From JBBRHQ01 sp963725315 (GTDB lineage Bacteria > Actinomycetota > Thermoleophilia > Solirubrobacterales > 70-9), in the NCBI GenBank assembly GCA_963725315.1, contig CAVRYA010000001.1, positions 1 through 64,000 on the forward strand: 64,000 nucleotides of DNA, given 5' to 3'. The translations under genes were made by a program, and so were the position numbers. Within the stretch, counting starts at the first letter, position 1. Each line of letters begins with the position of its first letter. Positions 18,521 to 28,634 of the stretch are shown here, piece after piece. The notes below the pieces were generated by a model that worked only from the letters and a program-made list of their open reading frames with translations, had not been told where the DNA came from and searched no databases.

Positions 18521-19931
18521 CGCCGAGCTCGGCCGGCAGGACACCGGCCTTCACGGCGCTCACCAGCGCCGCGTGGTCCTGCTCGACCTGGTCGGCGTAG
18601 GCCCGAGCGAAGGCCACCATCGCCGCGTCGAAGCGCTCGCTGCTCCCGCAGTAGGTGGCGATGATCGTCGGGTAACCCGTCCGGGCATGGGCCTTGGCGA
18701 GGATGGCCCCGCACAGCTCGGCGTAGTCGGCGGAGGATGGGACCCAGCAGCAGCTTGGGATCGGCGCCGGCCTTCATGTCCCGGAGCTGGCGGACGAAGT
18801 ACGGGCGGGATCCGACGCTGGTCCAGCCGAGGAACGGATCGCTGACCGACTGGATGCGGCGCTGCCCGTCGACGACCCGACGGCCGTAGTGGCGGTGGTG
18901 GGGGAGCGCAGGGTCCCGCACGACGGAGGGCAAGGCCTCCTTGACCTGGAGGAACAGCTCGTCGCCGACGTGGTTGCCCTGCAGCAGCACGACGTAGTCA
19001 CGGGTGCCGACGCTCCCGACGCCCACCACCTTGTGGGCGACGTCCAGCACGCCGAAGTCCTTGAGCAGCTCCTGGATGTCGGGTGAGACCGTCTCCAGGT
19101 ACGAGTCCAGCGACGCCATGACGGCGTCCCTGGTCCGGCTCGTGACGGCGGTGAGCAGTGGTGGCGCGATGCGCAACCGCGTGCCGCCGGCCTGCGTCAT
19201 CCGGATCCCGAGCTGCCGCGTTGGTCCGCCCGTACGCCCGCTTGCGCTCGCGCTCCACGAGGGCGAGGGACTCGGGGCACCAGTGCGGCGGCATCGCCGC
19301 GCCCTCACCGAAGGTCAGGTAGTGCACCTCGAGGCGGGGCAGGGCCGCGGCGCGGCGGAGCAGCGTGCGGTAGGCCCTGCTGGCCGACGCCACGGCGGCG
19401 GCGCGCTCGTCCTTGGTGTGCCCGTTGTCGCGACCGCACAGCTCGATGCTGCCGACGAGGCGCTTGAGGTCCCACTCCCACCGCCCGAGCCCGGTCTCGT
19501 CGAAGTCGTGATGTCGACGGCCAGCCGGCGCTCGGGAGAGGCGTAGACGCCGAAGTTCGACGAGGTGGGCGTCACCGCACAGCTGCACGACCATGCCGGT
19601 GGCCGGAGTGGGCCGGAGGTCGATGGCCATCAGATCGGCCGAACCGCGGTCAGAACGCGAAGGGCGACGCGACCATCCGTCCGATGCGGATCGGGATCAA
19701 CCGTTGCTGGCGCCCCCGGTTGCGGGCGCGGACGACGTCGATCGGGTCGGGCCGGTCCGCGGCCGGCTTCCACTCGCCGTGCAGCCGGCGGGGCATCTGC
19801 CGGCGCGGCACGCGGCCGATCTCTGCTCGCTGCTGCACTCCGGGGATCGTGCGCCGGATGTCGCCTGCGCCGTCGATCGCCACGAACACGGTGTCGCTGC
19901 CCGCCACGGCGGCGCAGGTTGATCGGCGCAT
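18518..19931 (-). CDS. DUF2252 family protein (frameshifted)
   Basis: DUF2252 proteins resemble aminoglycoside-phosphotransferase-fold kinases. The minus strand shows RRQMPRRLHGEWKPAADRPD, then RLIPIRIGRMVASPFAF, VVQLCGDAHLVNFG-type motif (GDAHL), FDETGLGRWEWDLKRLVGS (the family's hallmark DFDE...WEWDLKRL), and later VVGVGSVGTRDYVVLLQGN, VRQLRDMKAGADP and KAHARTGYPTIIATYCGSS. It ends near 18518. At least five frame changes. The start is uncertain; 19931 is the furthest upstream in-frame codon that I can support. Confidence 0.8.
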
Positions 19932-20061
19932 CCGCCGCCGCAGCCTCGATGGGGCCGGCGATGGCGTCCGGGCGGCGGGCGCACCCCTGCGGGCGATGCG
20001 GAAGTGGGTGACGGCCGGTGGGGGAGTGGCACGACAGGTCCCGGCCGACGATCATCGAGGT

Positions 20062-20325
20062 GTGCGCCTCCGGATCGGCATCGTGCTCTGGCTGATCTCC
20101 TGGGTCCCGTTCGCCGTCATCGTCGGCGCTGATGCCGCCGAGCGGGCCGCGATCTGGACCGCCCAGGTGGTCATCGGGATCCTCGGCCTGGCGCTCGCCG
20201 GCACGGCCTTCGCCACGATGGTCAAGACGGTCGGGTGGCGCCACGCGCCGGGCGCAGCCTGGCGGACTCTGCTGCACGGTCAGACGGCGATCGTCGCGGC
20301 CGCACCGCCCGGACCGACGGCCTGA
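20062..20325 (+). CDS. Small membrane protein, unknown
   Basis: An 87-residue protein: GTG 20062, then two membrane helices, VRLRIGIVLWLISWVPFAVI and QVVIGILGLALAGTAFATMV, followed by WRHAPGAAWRTLLHGQ. Layout resembles small two-helix actinobacterial membrane proteins. Intact. Tail-to-tail with the ABC permease. Confidence 0.55.
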   Translation: MRLRIGIVLWLISWVPFAVIVGADAAERAAIWTAQVVIGILGLALAGTAFATMVKTVGWRHAPGAAWRTLLHGQTAIVAAAPPGPTA

Positions 20326-20330
20326 CCCGC

Positions 20331-21185
20331 CGCGGGCGCGTGCAGCGCACCAACCGGGGCAGCACGGTGGTCGCCCCGAGGATGCCCAGCACGACGGCCA
20401 GCCACAGGACGCCGACGTCGAGCCCGAGGCGGCCGGCGTCCCGATCAGCAGGCCCCGAAGGGCGTTGACCTCGTAGCTCAGCGGGTTCAGCCGGACGATG
20501 CCGGCAGCCAGTGCGGCATCACCGCCACCGGGTACAGCGCGTTCGAGGCGAAGAAGAGCGGCATGGTGATGGCTTGGCCGATGCCCATCAGCCGTTCCCG
20601 GGTCAGCACGAGGCCGGCGATCGTCATCGACAGCGTGGCGAAGAACGCCGCTCCGAGCACGGCCACGACGCCGGCGCCGATCAGCCGCCACGGGGCGAGC
20701 TGCAGCGACACGCCGAGCAGGAGCGAGAGCACGATGACGACGAGCGCCTGGCAAAGAGCACGGGTGCCGGCGGCGAAGGCCTTGCCCGTGATCACGGCCG
20801 AGCAGGGCGTGGGGGTGACGAGCAGCTTGGCCAGGACGCCGGCGTCCCGCTCCCAGATCACCTGGATCCCGTAGAACACGGCGACGAACAGTGTCGACTG
20901 GGCCAGCACGCCGGGGGCGAGGAAGTCGAGATAGGGGAGACCCCCAGTGGTTGGGATGGCATGCAGACGGCTGAACGTCTTGCCGAAGACGACGAGCCAC
21001 AGCGCGGGCTGGATGGCGCGGGTCAGCAGCTCCGAACGGTCGTGCCGGAGCTTCTGCAGCTCGACCAGGCAGAACGTGTAGATGCGGCTGGCGTACCAGC
21101 GGATGGTCTGGAGAACGCCAGTGCCGCCGTCGTCAACCGAGACGACTGGCGGTGCGGCGGGTGCTGCGGACGCCACGAAGATCAC
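20331..21185 (-). CDS. ABC-2 permease, DrrB-like (frameshift near C-terminus)
   Basis: Drug/daunorubicin-type exporter permease. Most is in one frame: IRWYASRIYTFCLVELQKLR, LLTRAIQPALWLVVFGKTFS, LAPGVLAQSTLFVAVFYGIQ, WERDAGVLAKLLVTPTPCSA, then helices through MTIAGLVLTRERLMGIGQAI. After a shift near 20505 it continues RLNPLSYEVNALRGLLIGTP, the DrrB-family C-terminal signature, and a last helix. Starts 21185, overlapping the ATPase stop by 4 bases. Confidence 0.88.
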
Positions 21186-21960
21186 CCCCGTCGTCGAGCA
21201 GGCCGCCGGTGTGGTGGCGAAAGACGTCCTCGAGCGTGGCCTGGGCGCCGAGCGCGCTCTTCAGCTCCTCGCGGGCGGCCGAGGGCCCGGATGCTGCCCT
21301 GGTGCATCAGCGCCACCCGGTGGCAATGCTGATCGGCCTCCTCCATGTAGTGCGTGGTGACCAGCACGCTCATGTCGCCCGACGGCGCGGCAGGGCGTCG
21401 ACGCGCTCCCACACGCTGTCCCGGCCGAATGGGTCGAGCCCGATCGTCGGCTCGTCGAGAACCAGCAGGTGGGGTCGGTTCTATCAAGGCCTGCGCCAGC
21501 TCGAGCCGCCTGATCATGCCGCCGGAGTACGTCTTGGCCAGCCGGTCGGCGGCGTCGGTGAGGCCCATGGCATGAAGGACCTCCTCGACCCGCGCCTCAC
21601 GCTCCCGGCGGGGGACGTCGAACAGCCGGGCGAAGAGCCCCACGTTCTCGCGGCCGGTGAGGTTGGCGTCGGCCGAGAGCTGCTGGGGCACGTAGCCGAT
21701 CAGGCGGCGGGCGACGAACGGCTGCCGCACCACGTCGTGCCCGAACACTCGCGCCTCACCCTCGTCCGGCCGGATGAGGGTCGTCAGCACCCTGATGGTC
21801 GTTGTCTTGCCGGCGCCGTTCGGGCCGAGCAAGCCGACCACCTCCCCCCGTTCGACAGTGAGGTCGACGTGGTCGACGGCGATCGGCGCCGAAGCGCTTG
21901 CGCAGCCCACGGCAGCGCAGGGCCGGCGCCGCGGGCGACGCCCGGCGTGGCCGGGCTCAC
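21182..21960 (-). CDS. ABC ATPase, DrrA-like (frameshifted)
   Basis: Drug-exporter ATPase. VDHVDLTVERGEVVGLLGPN with Walker A GPNGAGKTTTIRVLTTLIRP, Q-loop RRLIGYVPQQLSADANLTGR, signature YSGGMIRRLELAQALI; Walker B (DEPTIGLDP) is in a shifted frame near 21450, and H-loop SVLVTTHYMEEADQHCHRVA follows. Two or three frameshifts. Lies between a MarR gene and its permease, so a MarR-controlled drug or toxic-compound exporter is the likely unit. Confidence 0.88.
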
Positions 21961-22464
21961 CGCTGCTCCTCCTCGGAGCTGGACGATCATCACCTCGGCC
22001 AGGCGCCGGATGGGCCCGACGGCAGCGTCGATCCGATGGCGGTCGTCCGGCTGAGCCGGCCGAGGGCGTGGGCGACCAGGCGGAAGCGCTCGTGCCGCCA
22101 CGCCGCACACGGTACGGCCGGCGGCGGTCGGCAGCAGCACCGCGGCCCGCCGGTCCTGGGCGTCCTCCGTCCGCTCGAGCAGCCCGGCCCGGACGAGCTG
22201 GCCGACCAGCGTGTCCACGGTGTTCGGCGCGACGCCCCAGGGCCCTGGGCCGTCTCGGCCACACCGATGCCGGGCGACTCGAAGACGTGACCAGCACTTC
22301 CACCTGGGCGCTGGCCACGCCTGCTGGTCCAGGCGGGCCCGAACGGCGCGGCGGGAGACACGGCGGACCGCGGTCGTGGCCTCGGCCAGGTCGAAGGCCA
22401 GGGCGTCGAGCCCACCGACCTCGGCGGCGATCGGTTCCTGCATCACCTCTGTCCACAGAGCCAA
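21960..22464 (-). CDS. MarR-family regulator (frameshifted)
   Basis: Winged-helix repressor upstream of the drug exporter. MALWTEVMQEPIAAEVGG, LAEATTAVRRVSRRAVRARL, then after shifts GVAPNTVDTLVGQLVRAGLL (recognition helix) and ERTEDAQDRRAAVLLPTAAG (the wing, DxRD-like). A final helix reads RHERFRLVAHALGRLSRT. At least two frameshifts near 22270 and 22110. The C-terminus may overlap the ATPase start. By position it probably represses the exporter. Confidence 0.78.
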
Positions 22465-22580
22465 TGGGCCTCTGTTGCAGAAGTGCTGGGGCGTCGGGCG
22501 CCACTCGTGGTGTCGCCGCGGTCAGGCGCCCGCGGCGGTCAGGTCCGGTCGGCGCCGTGGCATCGCCGTAGGGTGACCGC

Positions 22581-23450
22581 ATGGTCGAGATGGGTCGAGT
22601 CGGTGTCTGGAGCGGTCTGAGGAGCTGGGGACGCGGGCCGGTCGGTGCGGCCGCGGCCGCGGTCGAGTCGTCCGGCTACGGCGCCCTCTGGATCCCCGGA
22701 GGAGCGGGAGGCGACGTGCTCGACCCGCCGCGCGGCGCGCGCCCGACGCCACGACCGACCTCGTCGTGGCCACGGGCATCCTCAACATCTGGCGTCACGA
22801 CGCCCGCGAGGTCGTGGCCGAGACAGGCCTCGCTGCGGACCGCCAGCGGCGACCCGGTTCGTCCTCGGGCTGGGCGTGAGCCACGAGCGGCTGATCGGCG
22901 AGGAGTACGTCGCGCCGCTGGCCAAGATGCGCAGCTACCTCGACGAGCTCGACGCCACGGGCCAGAGCGCCGAACGTGCGCGTCCTTGCCGCCCTGCGAC
23001 CACGGATGCTCGAGCTGGCGACGTCGCGGTCGGCGGCGCCACCGTACTTCGTGCCGCCCGAGCACTCGGCCGTCGCCCGCGCCGCGCTCGGTCCCGGGCC
23101 GCTCCTGGCCCCCGAGCAGACCGTCGTCCTCGCGCCCGACAAGACCGAGGGAAGGGCACTGCCCGCCAGTTCCGCGCCCCGGCTACCTGCCTCTGCCCAA
23201 CTACACCGACAACCTCCGCGGCGCTCGGCTACACCGACGAGGATCTGGCGCCGCCCGGCAGCGATCGCCTGGTCGACGCCATTGTCGCCTGGGCGAGCGC
23301 AGGCCGAGAGCATCGCGGCGCGGGTGCAGGCGCCTGACCTCGACGCCGGCGCGGACCACGTGTGCGTGCAGGTCGTACGGGCCGACGACGGTCCCGTCCG
23401 AGGCCGACATCTGGCAGGAGCTGGCGGGCGCGCTGCCCACTGAGGCGTCT
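22581..23450 (+). CDS. LLM-class F420-dependent oxidoreductase (frameshifted)
   Basis: TIM-barrel flavin/F420 enzyme of the luciferase-like class. RVGVWSGLRSWGRGP and AVESSGYGALWIPGG at the N-terminus, LVVATGILNIWRHDAREV, FVLGLGVSHERLIGEEYVAP, VLAALRPRMLELATSRSAGA, HPYFVPPEHSAVARAALGPG, LGYTDEDLAPPGSDRLVDAI and ARVQAHLDAGADHVCVQV cover all parts of the barrel. At least five frame changes. Start 22581 is the GTG/ATG frame nearest the first strand. Substrate unknown; cofactor assignment rests on the subfamily. Confidence 0.82.
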
Positions 23451-23520
23451 GGGCGTGGACCGACCGTAGGCTCGCCGGCGACGCACCGGAGCAGGGGACG
23501 CACTGGAGCAGGAGGGCTGC

Positions 23521-23938
23521 ATGCCATCACGCGCGAGGGTCAACCACATCGCCACCCTCACGACCGACCTCGACCGCCACGCCGACTTCTACCAGCGCGT
23601 GTGTCGGGGCCGAGATCATCTTCCAGATGGAGGCCACGCCGGACCATCCCCGGCGATGTTCATCCTGGACATGGGGCGTCTCCGCACTCAACGTCTTCGA
23701 GGCCACGCCTGGCGCCATGATCGGCGAGCAGCGCTCGCCGAGGCGGCCGGGTGCCGATCGACCACTTCGGCGGATCGCGGTCGAGTCGCTGGACGAGCTC
23801 GAAGACGTGAAGCAGCGCCTGATCGAGGCGGCGCGCCGACATCGGCGAGATCCAGCGCCTCGGTCACGAGTGGTCGCTGTTCTTCCGCGCGATGTGGACG
23901 GCATGGAGCTGGAGGTCTGCGCGCCCGGCGACGAGTGA
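23521..23938 (+). CDS. VOC-family protein (frameshifted)
   Basis: Glyoxalase/bleomycin-resistance fold. RVNHIATLTTDLDRHADFYQ starts the first module; EIIFQMEATP, MFILDMG and LNVFEATPGAMIGEQ follow in shifted frames, then IAVESLDELEDVKQRLIEA, EWSLFFRDVDGMELEVCAP ends it, with the metal-binding Glu of the final strand (MELEVCAP). Three frameshifts. ATG 23521 follows a stretch of ~70 bp after the LLM gene and may share its transcript. Confidence 0.78.
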
Positions 23939-24328
23939 CGCGGGGCGTTCGCGGGTCGGAAGCGCTCCTGCCCGACCGTCCGCTGGGCGTCGGGGAAGTT
24001 CGCGGGACGCGAGGCGCGGAAGTTCGTCACCAGCGAGTTGACCCGTGGTGGGCGGACTCGATCGGGTCCTGCCGGCTCGACACCGACTGGAAGGCCTGGT
24101 CGAGCTGCGCGAGGTCCGTGGTCTCGATGAGGACCTTGAACTCGCTCCCCTCACCGAGTCCGAGCTTGCGCCGCAGCAGCCGCCACGACTCGATGAGGCC
24201 CTCGCGCTGCAACAACCCGAGGTAGCCCTCGAGGGTGGCGCGAGGTCCATGTCCCGTACGCCGTTGCGCAGGTCGACCGACAGCTCGTAGACGTCCGATC
24301 GTGGCTCCTCTCGCCGCTCAGGGGCCAT
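23935..24328 (-). CDS. Unknown conserved protein (frameshifted)
   Basis: A minus-strand protein of about 130 residues with DVYELSVDLRNGVRDMDL, LLQREGLIESWRLLRRKLGL, EGSEFKVLIETTDLAQLDQA and FQSVSSRQDPIESAHHG, then VTNFRASRPANFPDAQRTVG at the end. This resembles small alpha+beta proteins with a ferredoxin-like pattern (DUF6614-like), but I cannot name it surely. Two frameshifts. Convergent with the VOC gene. Confidence 0.5.
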
Positions 24329-24434
24329 CGTCGGCGCGCTCCGCCTTGCTGTGTGGCGGCGAGCGGCGGGCTAACCGTCGCAGCCCGCACACTGGTCGTT
24401 CAAGACGGAACGTCGTTCAACAGGAGGAGTGCTG

Positions 24435-25016
24435 ATGGCCATCGACACGTTTGTCGTGTTCGTCGGGTGTACGCGCGACGTTGAGGACGCCGAGGAGGAT
24501 TACCAGGCCGTCAAGGACCTGCACACCGAGGCCGGATGTTCGATGCCTAACGACGCCGCGGTCATCGTTCACCGCGAGGACGGACGGTGAGATCACCAAG
24601 AAGCACGACACGCCGACGCCGTCGGCGGCGTGCTCGGGCCGGGGGTTGGGCCTGGCGACCGGTCTCGTCGTGGCCCTGTTCCCGTTCGCGGCGATCGGGG
24701 GCGGCCTGCTGCTCGGAACGACCACCGGGTGGGGCGGTGCTCGGCTCCGTGGCCGGCCACGCCACGGCCGGCACGGAGCCGCCGACGACCTCAAAGAGCT
24801 CGGCGAGCAGCTGGACGAGGGGCAGGCCGGCCTCGTCGTCGTGGGCGTGGCCGACATGGAGGCCCCGTCGACGAGGCGATGAAGAAGGCCGAGAAGGTCG
24901 ACAAGAAGGAGCTGAAGGCCGACAACGGCGCCATCGAGGCCGACGCCAAGGAAGCGGACAAGGCCGAGAAGCCGCGTCTGACCGCCCCCGCGGTCCTGAC
25001 CACCCCCGCAGTCTGA
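24435..25016 (+). CDS. DUF1269 family membrane protein (frameshifted)
   Basis: MAIDTFVVFVGVY..EEDYQAVKDLHTEAG, DAAVIVHREDG, then two Gly-rich amphipathic or membrane segments (GLATGLVVALFPFAAIGGGL; LLGTTTGGAVLGSVAGH in shifted frames), DLKELGEQLDEGQAGLVVVG and VADMEA, with a Lys/Glu/Ala-rich tail (AMKKAEKVDKKELKADNGAI). This order is that of DUF1269 proteins, thought to associate with membranes. ATG 24435 has an AGGAGG site. Four frameshifts. Confidence 0.78.
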
Positions 25017-25202
25017 CCACCCCCAGCTCGGCTTCCCTGAGGAAGGCTTCAGCCCAGGTTCCGGTTTGCGGTGCTCCTGGCCGCAGCGGCTCGGGGTCGG
25101 GAGGCGCCCCTCCCGCGCACGGCGACCGCGATGAGTTTCGGAGGGGGCGGTCGTCGGTGACCCCAGAGGGATCGACCCCTCGCCGAACGACAGGAGATCG
25201 AC

Positions 25203-25684
25203 ATGCCCCGGATCACACTCCGACCCTCTCGGTTCGACACCGAGGGCGAGGAAGCCGCCGAGCACTACGTCTCGATCTTCCCGAACTCGAAGGTCACCAA
25301 CGTCACCCACTACACCGCCGCTGGACCGCGCCCCTGCGGGGACGGTGCTGACCGTCGACTTCGAGCTCGACGGCCAGCCCTTCACCGCCATCAACGGGCG
25401 GGCATACCGGAGTTCACCTTCAGCGAGGCGATCTCGTTCCTCATCGTTGGCGCCGACCAGGAGGAGATCGACTACTACTGGGAGAAGCTCTCCGAAGGCG
25501 GCGAGGAGGGCGTTTGCGGCTGGCTGAAGGACCGCTACGGCCTCTCGTGGCAGGTCGTGCCGGAAGCGCTGGACGACATCTTCAAGGATCCCGACCCGCG
25601 CAAGGCCGACGCGGCGATGACGCCCTGTTCGGGATGAAGAAGGTCGACGTCGCAGCCATCCAAGCCGCCGTCGACGCGGTGTAG
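25203..25684 (+). CDS. PhnB-like VOC protein (two frameshifts)
   Basis: PhnB / 3-demethylubiquinone-methyltransferase-type VOC fold. RPSRFDTEGEEAAEHYVSIF-PNSKV at the start is the family hallmark, followed by VLTVDFELDGQPFTAING and PEFTFSEAISFLIVGADQEE, DYYWEKLSEGGEEGVCGWLK, DRYGLSWQVVPEALDDIFKD, and the closing ALFGMKKVDVAAIQAA. Shifts near 25335 and 25620. Likely a small-molecule-binding protein; no catalytic claim. Confidence 0.85.
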
Positions 25685-25689
25685 CCCTC

Positions 25690-26492
25690 AGCCACGGAGG
25701 ATCGCGGCCAGGACCGGCGAGCAGCGTCCCCGGCCCGCTGCTCGCCGGCCCGTCCTGCTCCAGGACCTCGTCGTGGCTCAGCGGACCGGCGATGCCGGCA
25801 GCCATGTTCGTCACGAGCGACAGGCCGAGCACCTCCAGCCCGGCGGCGAGCGGCGACGGCCTCGAGTACGGTCGACATGCCGACCAGGTCGCCGCCGAGC
25901 GTGCGGAAGGCTCCGGATCTCGGCCGGGGTCTCGTAGTTCGGGCCCCAGTAGCCGACGTAGACGCCCTCGGCCAGCGTCGCGTCGACGTCGTGGCAGATC
26001 GTGCGCGCAGCCGCCGCGAGTATAGGTCCGACAGGTCGACGAACGTCGCGCCCTCGAGCGGGAGACCCGCTGCTGTCATGTTCACGTCGTCGGAGATGAC
26101 GACCAGGTGACCGGGTGGAAGGCTCGTTGATCGCGGCCGCAGGCGCTGGTGGCCAGGGACCACGGCGCGGGGCAGCCGCAGGCGGCCGCCAGGCGGAACG
26201 GGATGGGCGACCACCGAGGATCGCGGTGCTCGTAGAGGTCGGTGCGGCCGAGGAAGACCAGCACGCCCGCCGGCCTTCGACGTCGATCGAGCGGATGCGG
26301 CCCTCGTGCCCGCCACCGCGGACGCGGCGAACCCGGGAACGTCGTCGTGGGCATGTCGGCCTGCGTGGTGCCGAGCCGGTCGGGCGCTGCCCGCCCACCC
26401 GGAGCCCAACACGAGTGCGACGTCGTGCGTCGTCGCTCGGTCCGGTCAGCTATCACCCGGGCCGCGTCCGCCGCCTGCTCCTCGCCGTTCAC
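25690..26492 (-). CDS. Purine-nucleoside phosphorylase (heavily frameshifted)
   Basis: Trimeric PNP/MTAP family, purine salvage. DRLGTTQADMPTTTFPGFAA, VLVFLGRTDLYEHRDPRWS (the phosphate-site GRxHxYE motif in variant form), LAAACGCPA, VISDDVNMTAAGLPLEG, FVDLSDLYSRRLRARS, GVYVGYWGPNYETPAEI (base-site GPxxETPAE) and GDLVGMSTVLEAVAARAAGL (GMST motif), then LGLSLVTNMAAGIAGPLSHD. All family motifs are present but spread over all three frames; at least seven shifts. The minus-strand end near 25690 is approximate. Confidence 0.82.
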
Positions 26493-26519
26493 GTCCGCAG
26501 TCTGGCCGGTCGACGGCGA

Positions 26520-26994
26520 CCGCCCGGGCGAGGCGCCGGTTCACCACGCGCGACCCTGGCCCACCACCTGCCGAGTGGTCACGTTGAGCCGGTTCCAGAC
26601 GTTGATGCTGGCGATGGCGACCACAGGGACGCCAGCTCCACCTCGTCGTAGTGGCGGGCGGCGTCGTCCCAGACGTCGTCGGGGACGGGGTCGGGCCGGT
26701 CGCTGAGGCGGGTGGCGGCCTCGGTGAGCGCGAGCGGCGCCGCTCCGCATCGGTGAAGTACGGCGTCTCCCGCCAGGCCGCCACGGCGAAGACCGGTCGT
26801 CGGTCTCGCCGCTCGCTTGGCGAGGCGTGGTGCATGTCCGCGCACACCGCGCAGCCGTTGATCTGGCTGGCCCGCAGGTCGATTAGCTCGAGCAGGCCCT
26901 TGTGCAGGCCGTCCTTCTCGACGGCGGACGCCCAGAGCCTGCAGGGCCGGCATCGCGCCGGGAGGTGATGGCGGGGTGGTTCATGCGTGCTTCC
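26520..26994 (-). CDS. Carboxymuconolactone decarboxylase/AhpD-like protein (frameshifted)
   Basis: AhpD-fold protein: MNHPAITSRRDA at the start, LQALGASAVEKDGLHKGLLE, LIDLRASQINGCAVCADMHH with the redox CxxC-xxx-H site, then FAVAAWRETPYFTDAERR, LALTEAATRLSD and VPDDVWDDAARHYDEVELAS, ending VAIASINVWNRLNVTTRQVV. Needs three frameshifts. It lies divergent from an ECF41-like sigma gene, the well-known ECF41 genomic neighbourhood, so it is probably that sigma factor's target. Confidence 0.82.
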
Positions 26995-27076
26995 ATGACG
27001 TTCTCCTGTGTCGTTCCGTGTCGGGGGTCGTCGTCTGCGTCGTCTCCGGCGGGGCGGGGACGGATCCGCCGCCCGC

Positions 27077-27103
27077 TGTCACATCGGGGCGCGTCGAACG
27101 GTC
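27077..27103 (+). promoter_or_regulatory. Possible ECF41-type promoter
   Basis: TGTCACA (27077-27083), 16 bases, then GGTC (27100-27103). ECF41 promoters are reported as TGTCACA-N16-CGTC, so this is one base off in the -10. It lies in the sigma/CMD intergenic region, reading toward the sigma gene. Confidence 0.45.
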
Positions 27104-27135
27104 ACTCGTATGACCCGACGCGCGCGAGGGAACGT

Positions 27136-27700
27136 GACCGATGGACGATCGGCATGGCTGACCCTGCGGTTCCAGGCGGCAGCGGACCCACCTGCGGGCC
27201 GTCGCCTACCGGATGCTGGGTTCGATCAGCGAGGCCGATGACGCCGTGCAGCAGACGTGGCTCCGGCTGAGCCGTGCCGACAGCGACAGCATCGAGAACC
27301 TCGGCGGATGGCTGACCACGGTCGTCGCCCGCGTGTGCCTGAACATGCTGCGTCGCCGACCTACGCGCGCGGAGGAGCCGCTCGAGGTGGCACGTGCCCG
27401 ACCCGGCTGGTCGAGCGCCGTCGACGCGATCGATCCGGAGCAGGAGACGCTGCTGGCCGACTCGGTCGGCCTCGCCCTCCTCATCGTGCTCGACACCCTG
27501 TCGCCCGCCGAGCGGTTGGCGTTCGTGCTCCACGACATGTTCGCCGTGCCCTTCGACGACATCGCGGCGATCGTCGGCCGCACCCCGGATGCCGCCACGC
27601 CGAGCTGGCCAGCAGGGCCGGCGACGGGTGCAACTGCGACGCAGCCGTGCCCGACACCGACCTCGGCCGCCAGCGCGAGGTGGTCTTCGACGCGTTTTCG
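27136..27700 (+). CDS. ECF41-like sigma factor, 3' end missing
   Basis: Extracytoplasmic-function sigma factor. RTHLRAVAYRMLGSISEADD (region 2), VQQTWLRLSRADSDSIENLG, GGWLTTVVARVCLNMLRRR, and region 4 as LDTLSPAERLAFVLHDMFAV-PFDDIAAIVGRTPDAA are clear, SigJ/ECF41 type. After ARQLASRARRRV and DTDLGRQREVV the sequence stops making sense near 27700; the SnoaL-like C-terminal domain (~100 residues) that ECF41 proteins carry is missing. Either the gene is truncated or the contig is joined here. GTG 27136 is the likely start; one frameshift near 27183. Confidence 0.82.
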
Positions 27701-28101
27701 CGCTGGGCCGACCAGCCATCCCCCCGATCGGTCCGACGCTGGAGGACGGACCGGAGACGACCGCGGGGCTCGTTGTCCCGCTCCCGGTGCCGCTGAGGCT
27801 GTGGGAAGCCCTCCCGGCGGCGCGCCGATAACCGCGGCGACGAAGACGGAGGGAGCCAGGACCCCAACCCAGAGCGGCGTCTGCCGCGGCGGAATCCAAG
27901 GAGCCTCCGCAAGCCGCCCGCTCGGGTCGGCTTCACCGCTCATCGGAGCCGGACTCGGCGTCGCGTGGTCTTCCTCGAAGCTCTCAATCTGGGGTGGGGG
28001 AAGCGACCCGCTCGCCGAGGCGGCGCCGGGGGTCGCGGTTCAGCCTAGCGGCGCCGGGGTACGGCGCTGGTAGTTTGCCGACACCCGAAAAGGAGCTTCG
28101 G
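27701..28101. other. Region without a clear gene after the sigma fragment
   Basis: No convincing gene. A minus-strand stretch starting near 27943 (MSGEADPSGRLAEAPWIPPR, then a hydrophobic TPLWVGVLAPSVFVAAVIGA) could be the start of a small membrane protein that is cut off facing the sigma gene. That pattern is what a join between two unrelated fragments would leave. Confidence 0.4.
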
Positions 28102-28610
28102 TTGAGCCAGACGACAGCCCCGGCGCGGGATCCTCGCCGATGAGACCAGGACAAGCGCGAGCAGATCGTCGAGCTGCTGACGCAAGGCCGTACTGGATGG
28201 AGATCGAGACGGTGATGAGCTACATCGCGAACTCCGTCAACCCCGACGGGTCCGCGCCCAGGAGATCATCGAGTCGCTGCGAGGCGACGTCGACCGAGGA
28301 GCTCGGCCACGCCCAGCAGTTCGCGGAGCGCATCAAGGAGCTGTACGGCGGTGCCCGGTCGCTGCGTTCAGCGCCGGAGCAGGACTTGCTGCAGCCGCCC
28401 CGACCTCCAGACCGACATCGTCCACGTGATCAGGGGCGTGATCGCCGCCGAGTCGGGGGCGATCGAGTTCTACACGCGGATCGTCGAGGAGACCGACCAG
28501 ATCGACCCGGTACCAACGACATGGTGATCGCGATCCTCCACGACGAGCAGGGCCACAAGCGCCTGTTCGAGGGCTTCCTGCGCGAGTACGAGGCCGAGGG
28601 GCTGGCCTGA
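28102..28610 (+). CDS. Ferritin-like four-helix protein (frameshifted)
   Basis: Ferritin-like di-iron protein. REQIVELLTQAYWMEIETVM and SYIANSVNPDGVRAQEIIES form helices A-B, with WMEIE..H ligands; DVDEELGHAQQFAERIKEL carries the ExxH pair; VIRGVIAAESGAIEFYTRIV and VIAILHDEQGHKRLFEGFLR provide the second E and ExxH (DEQGH). Shifts near 28195, 28265, 28365 and 28510. TTG 28102 has AAGGAG upstream. Probably iron storage or oxidative-stress protection. Confidence 0.8.
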
Positions 28611-28634
28611 CCGCGGGGCGGCGGGTCCGACGTC

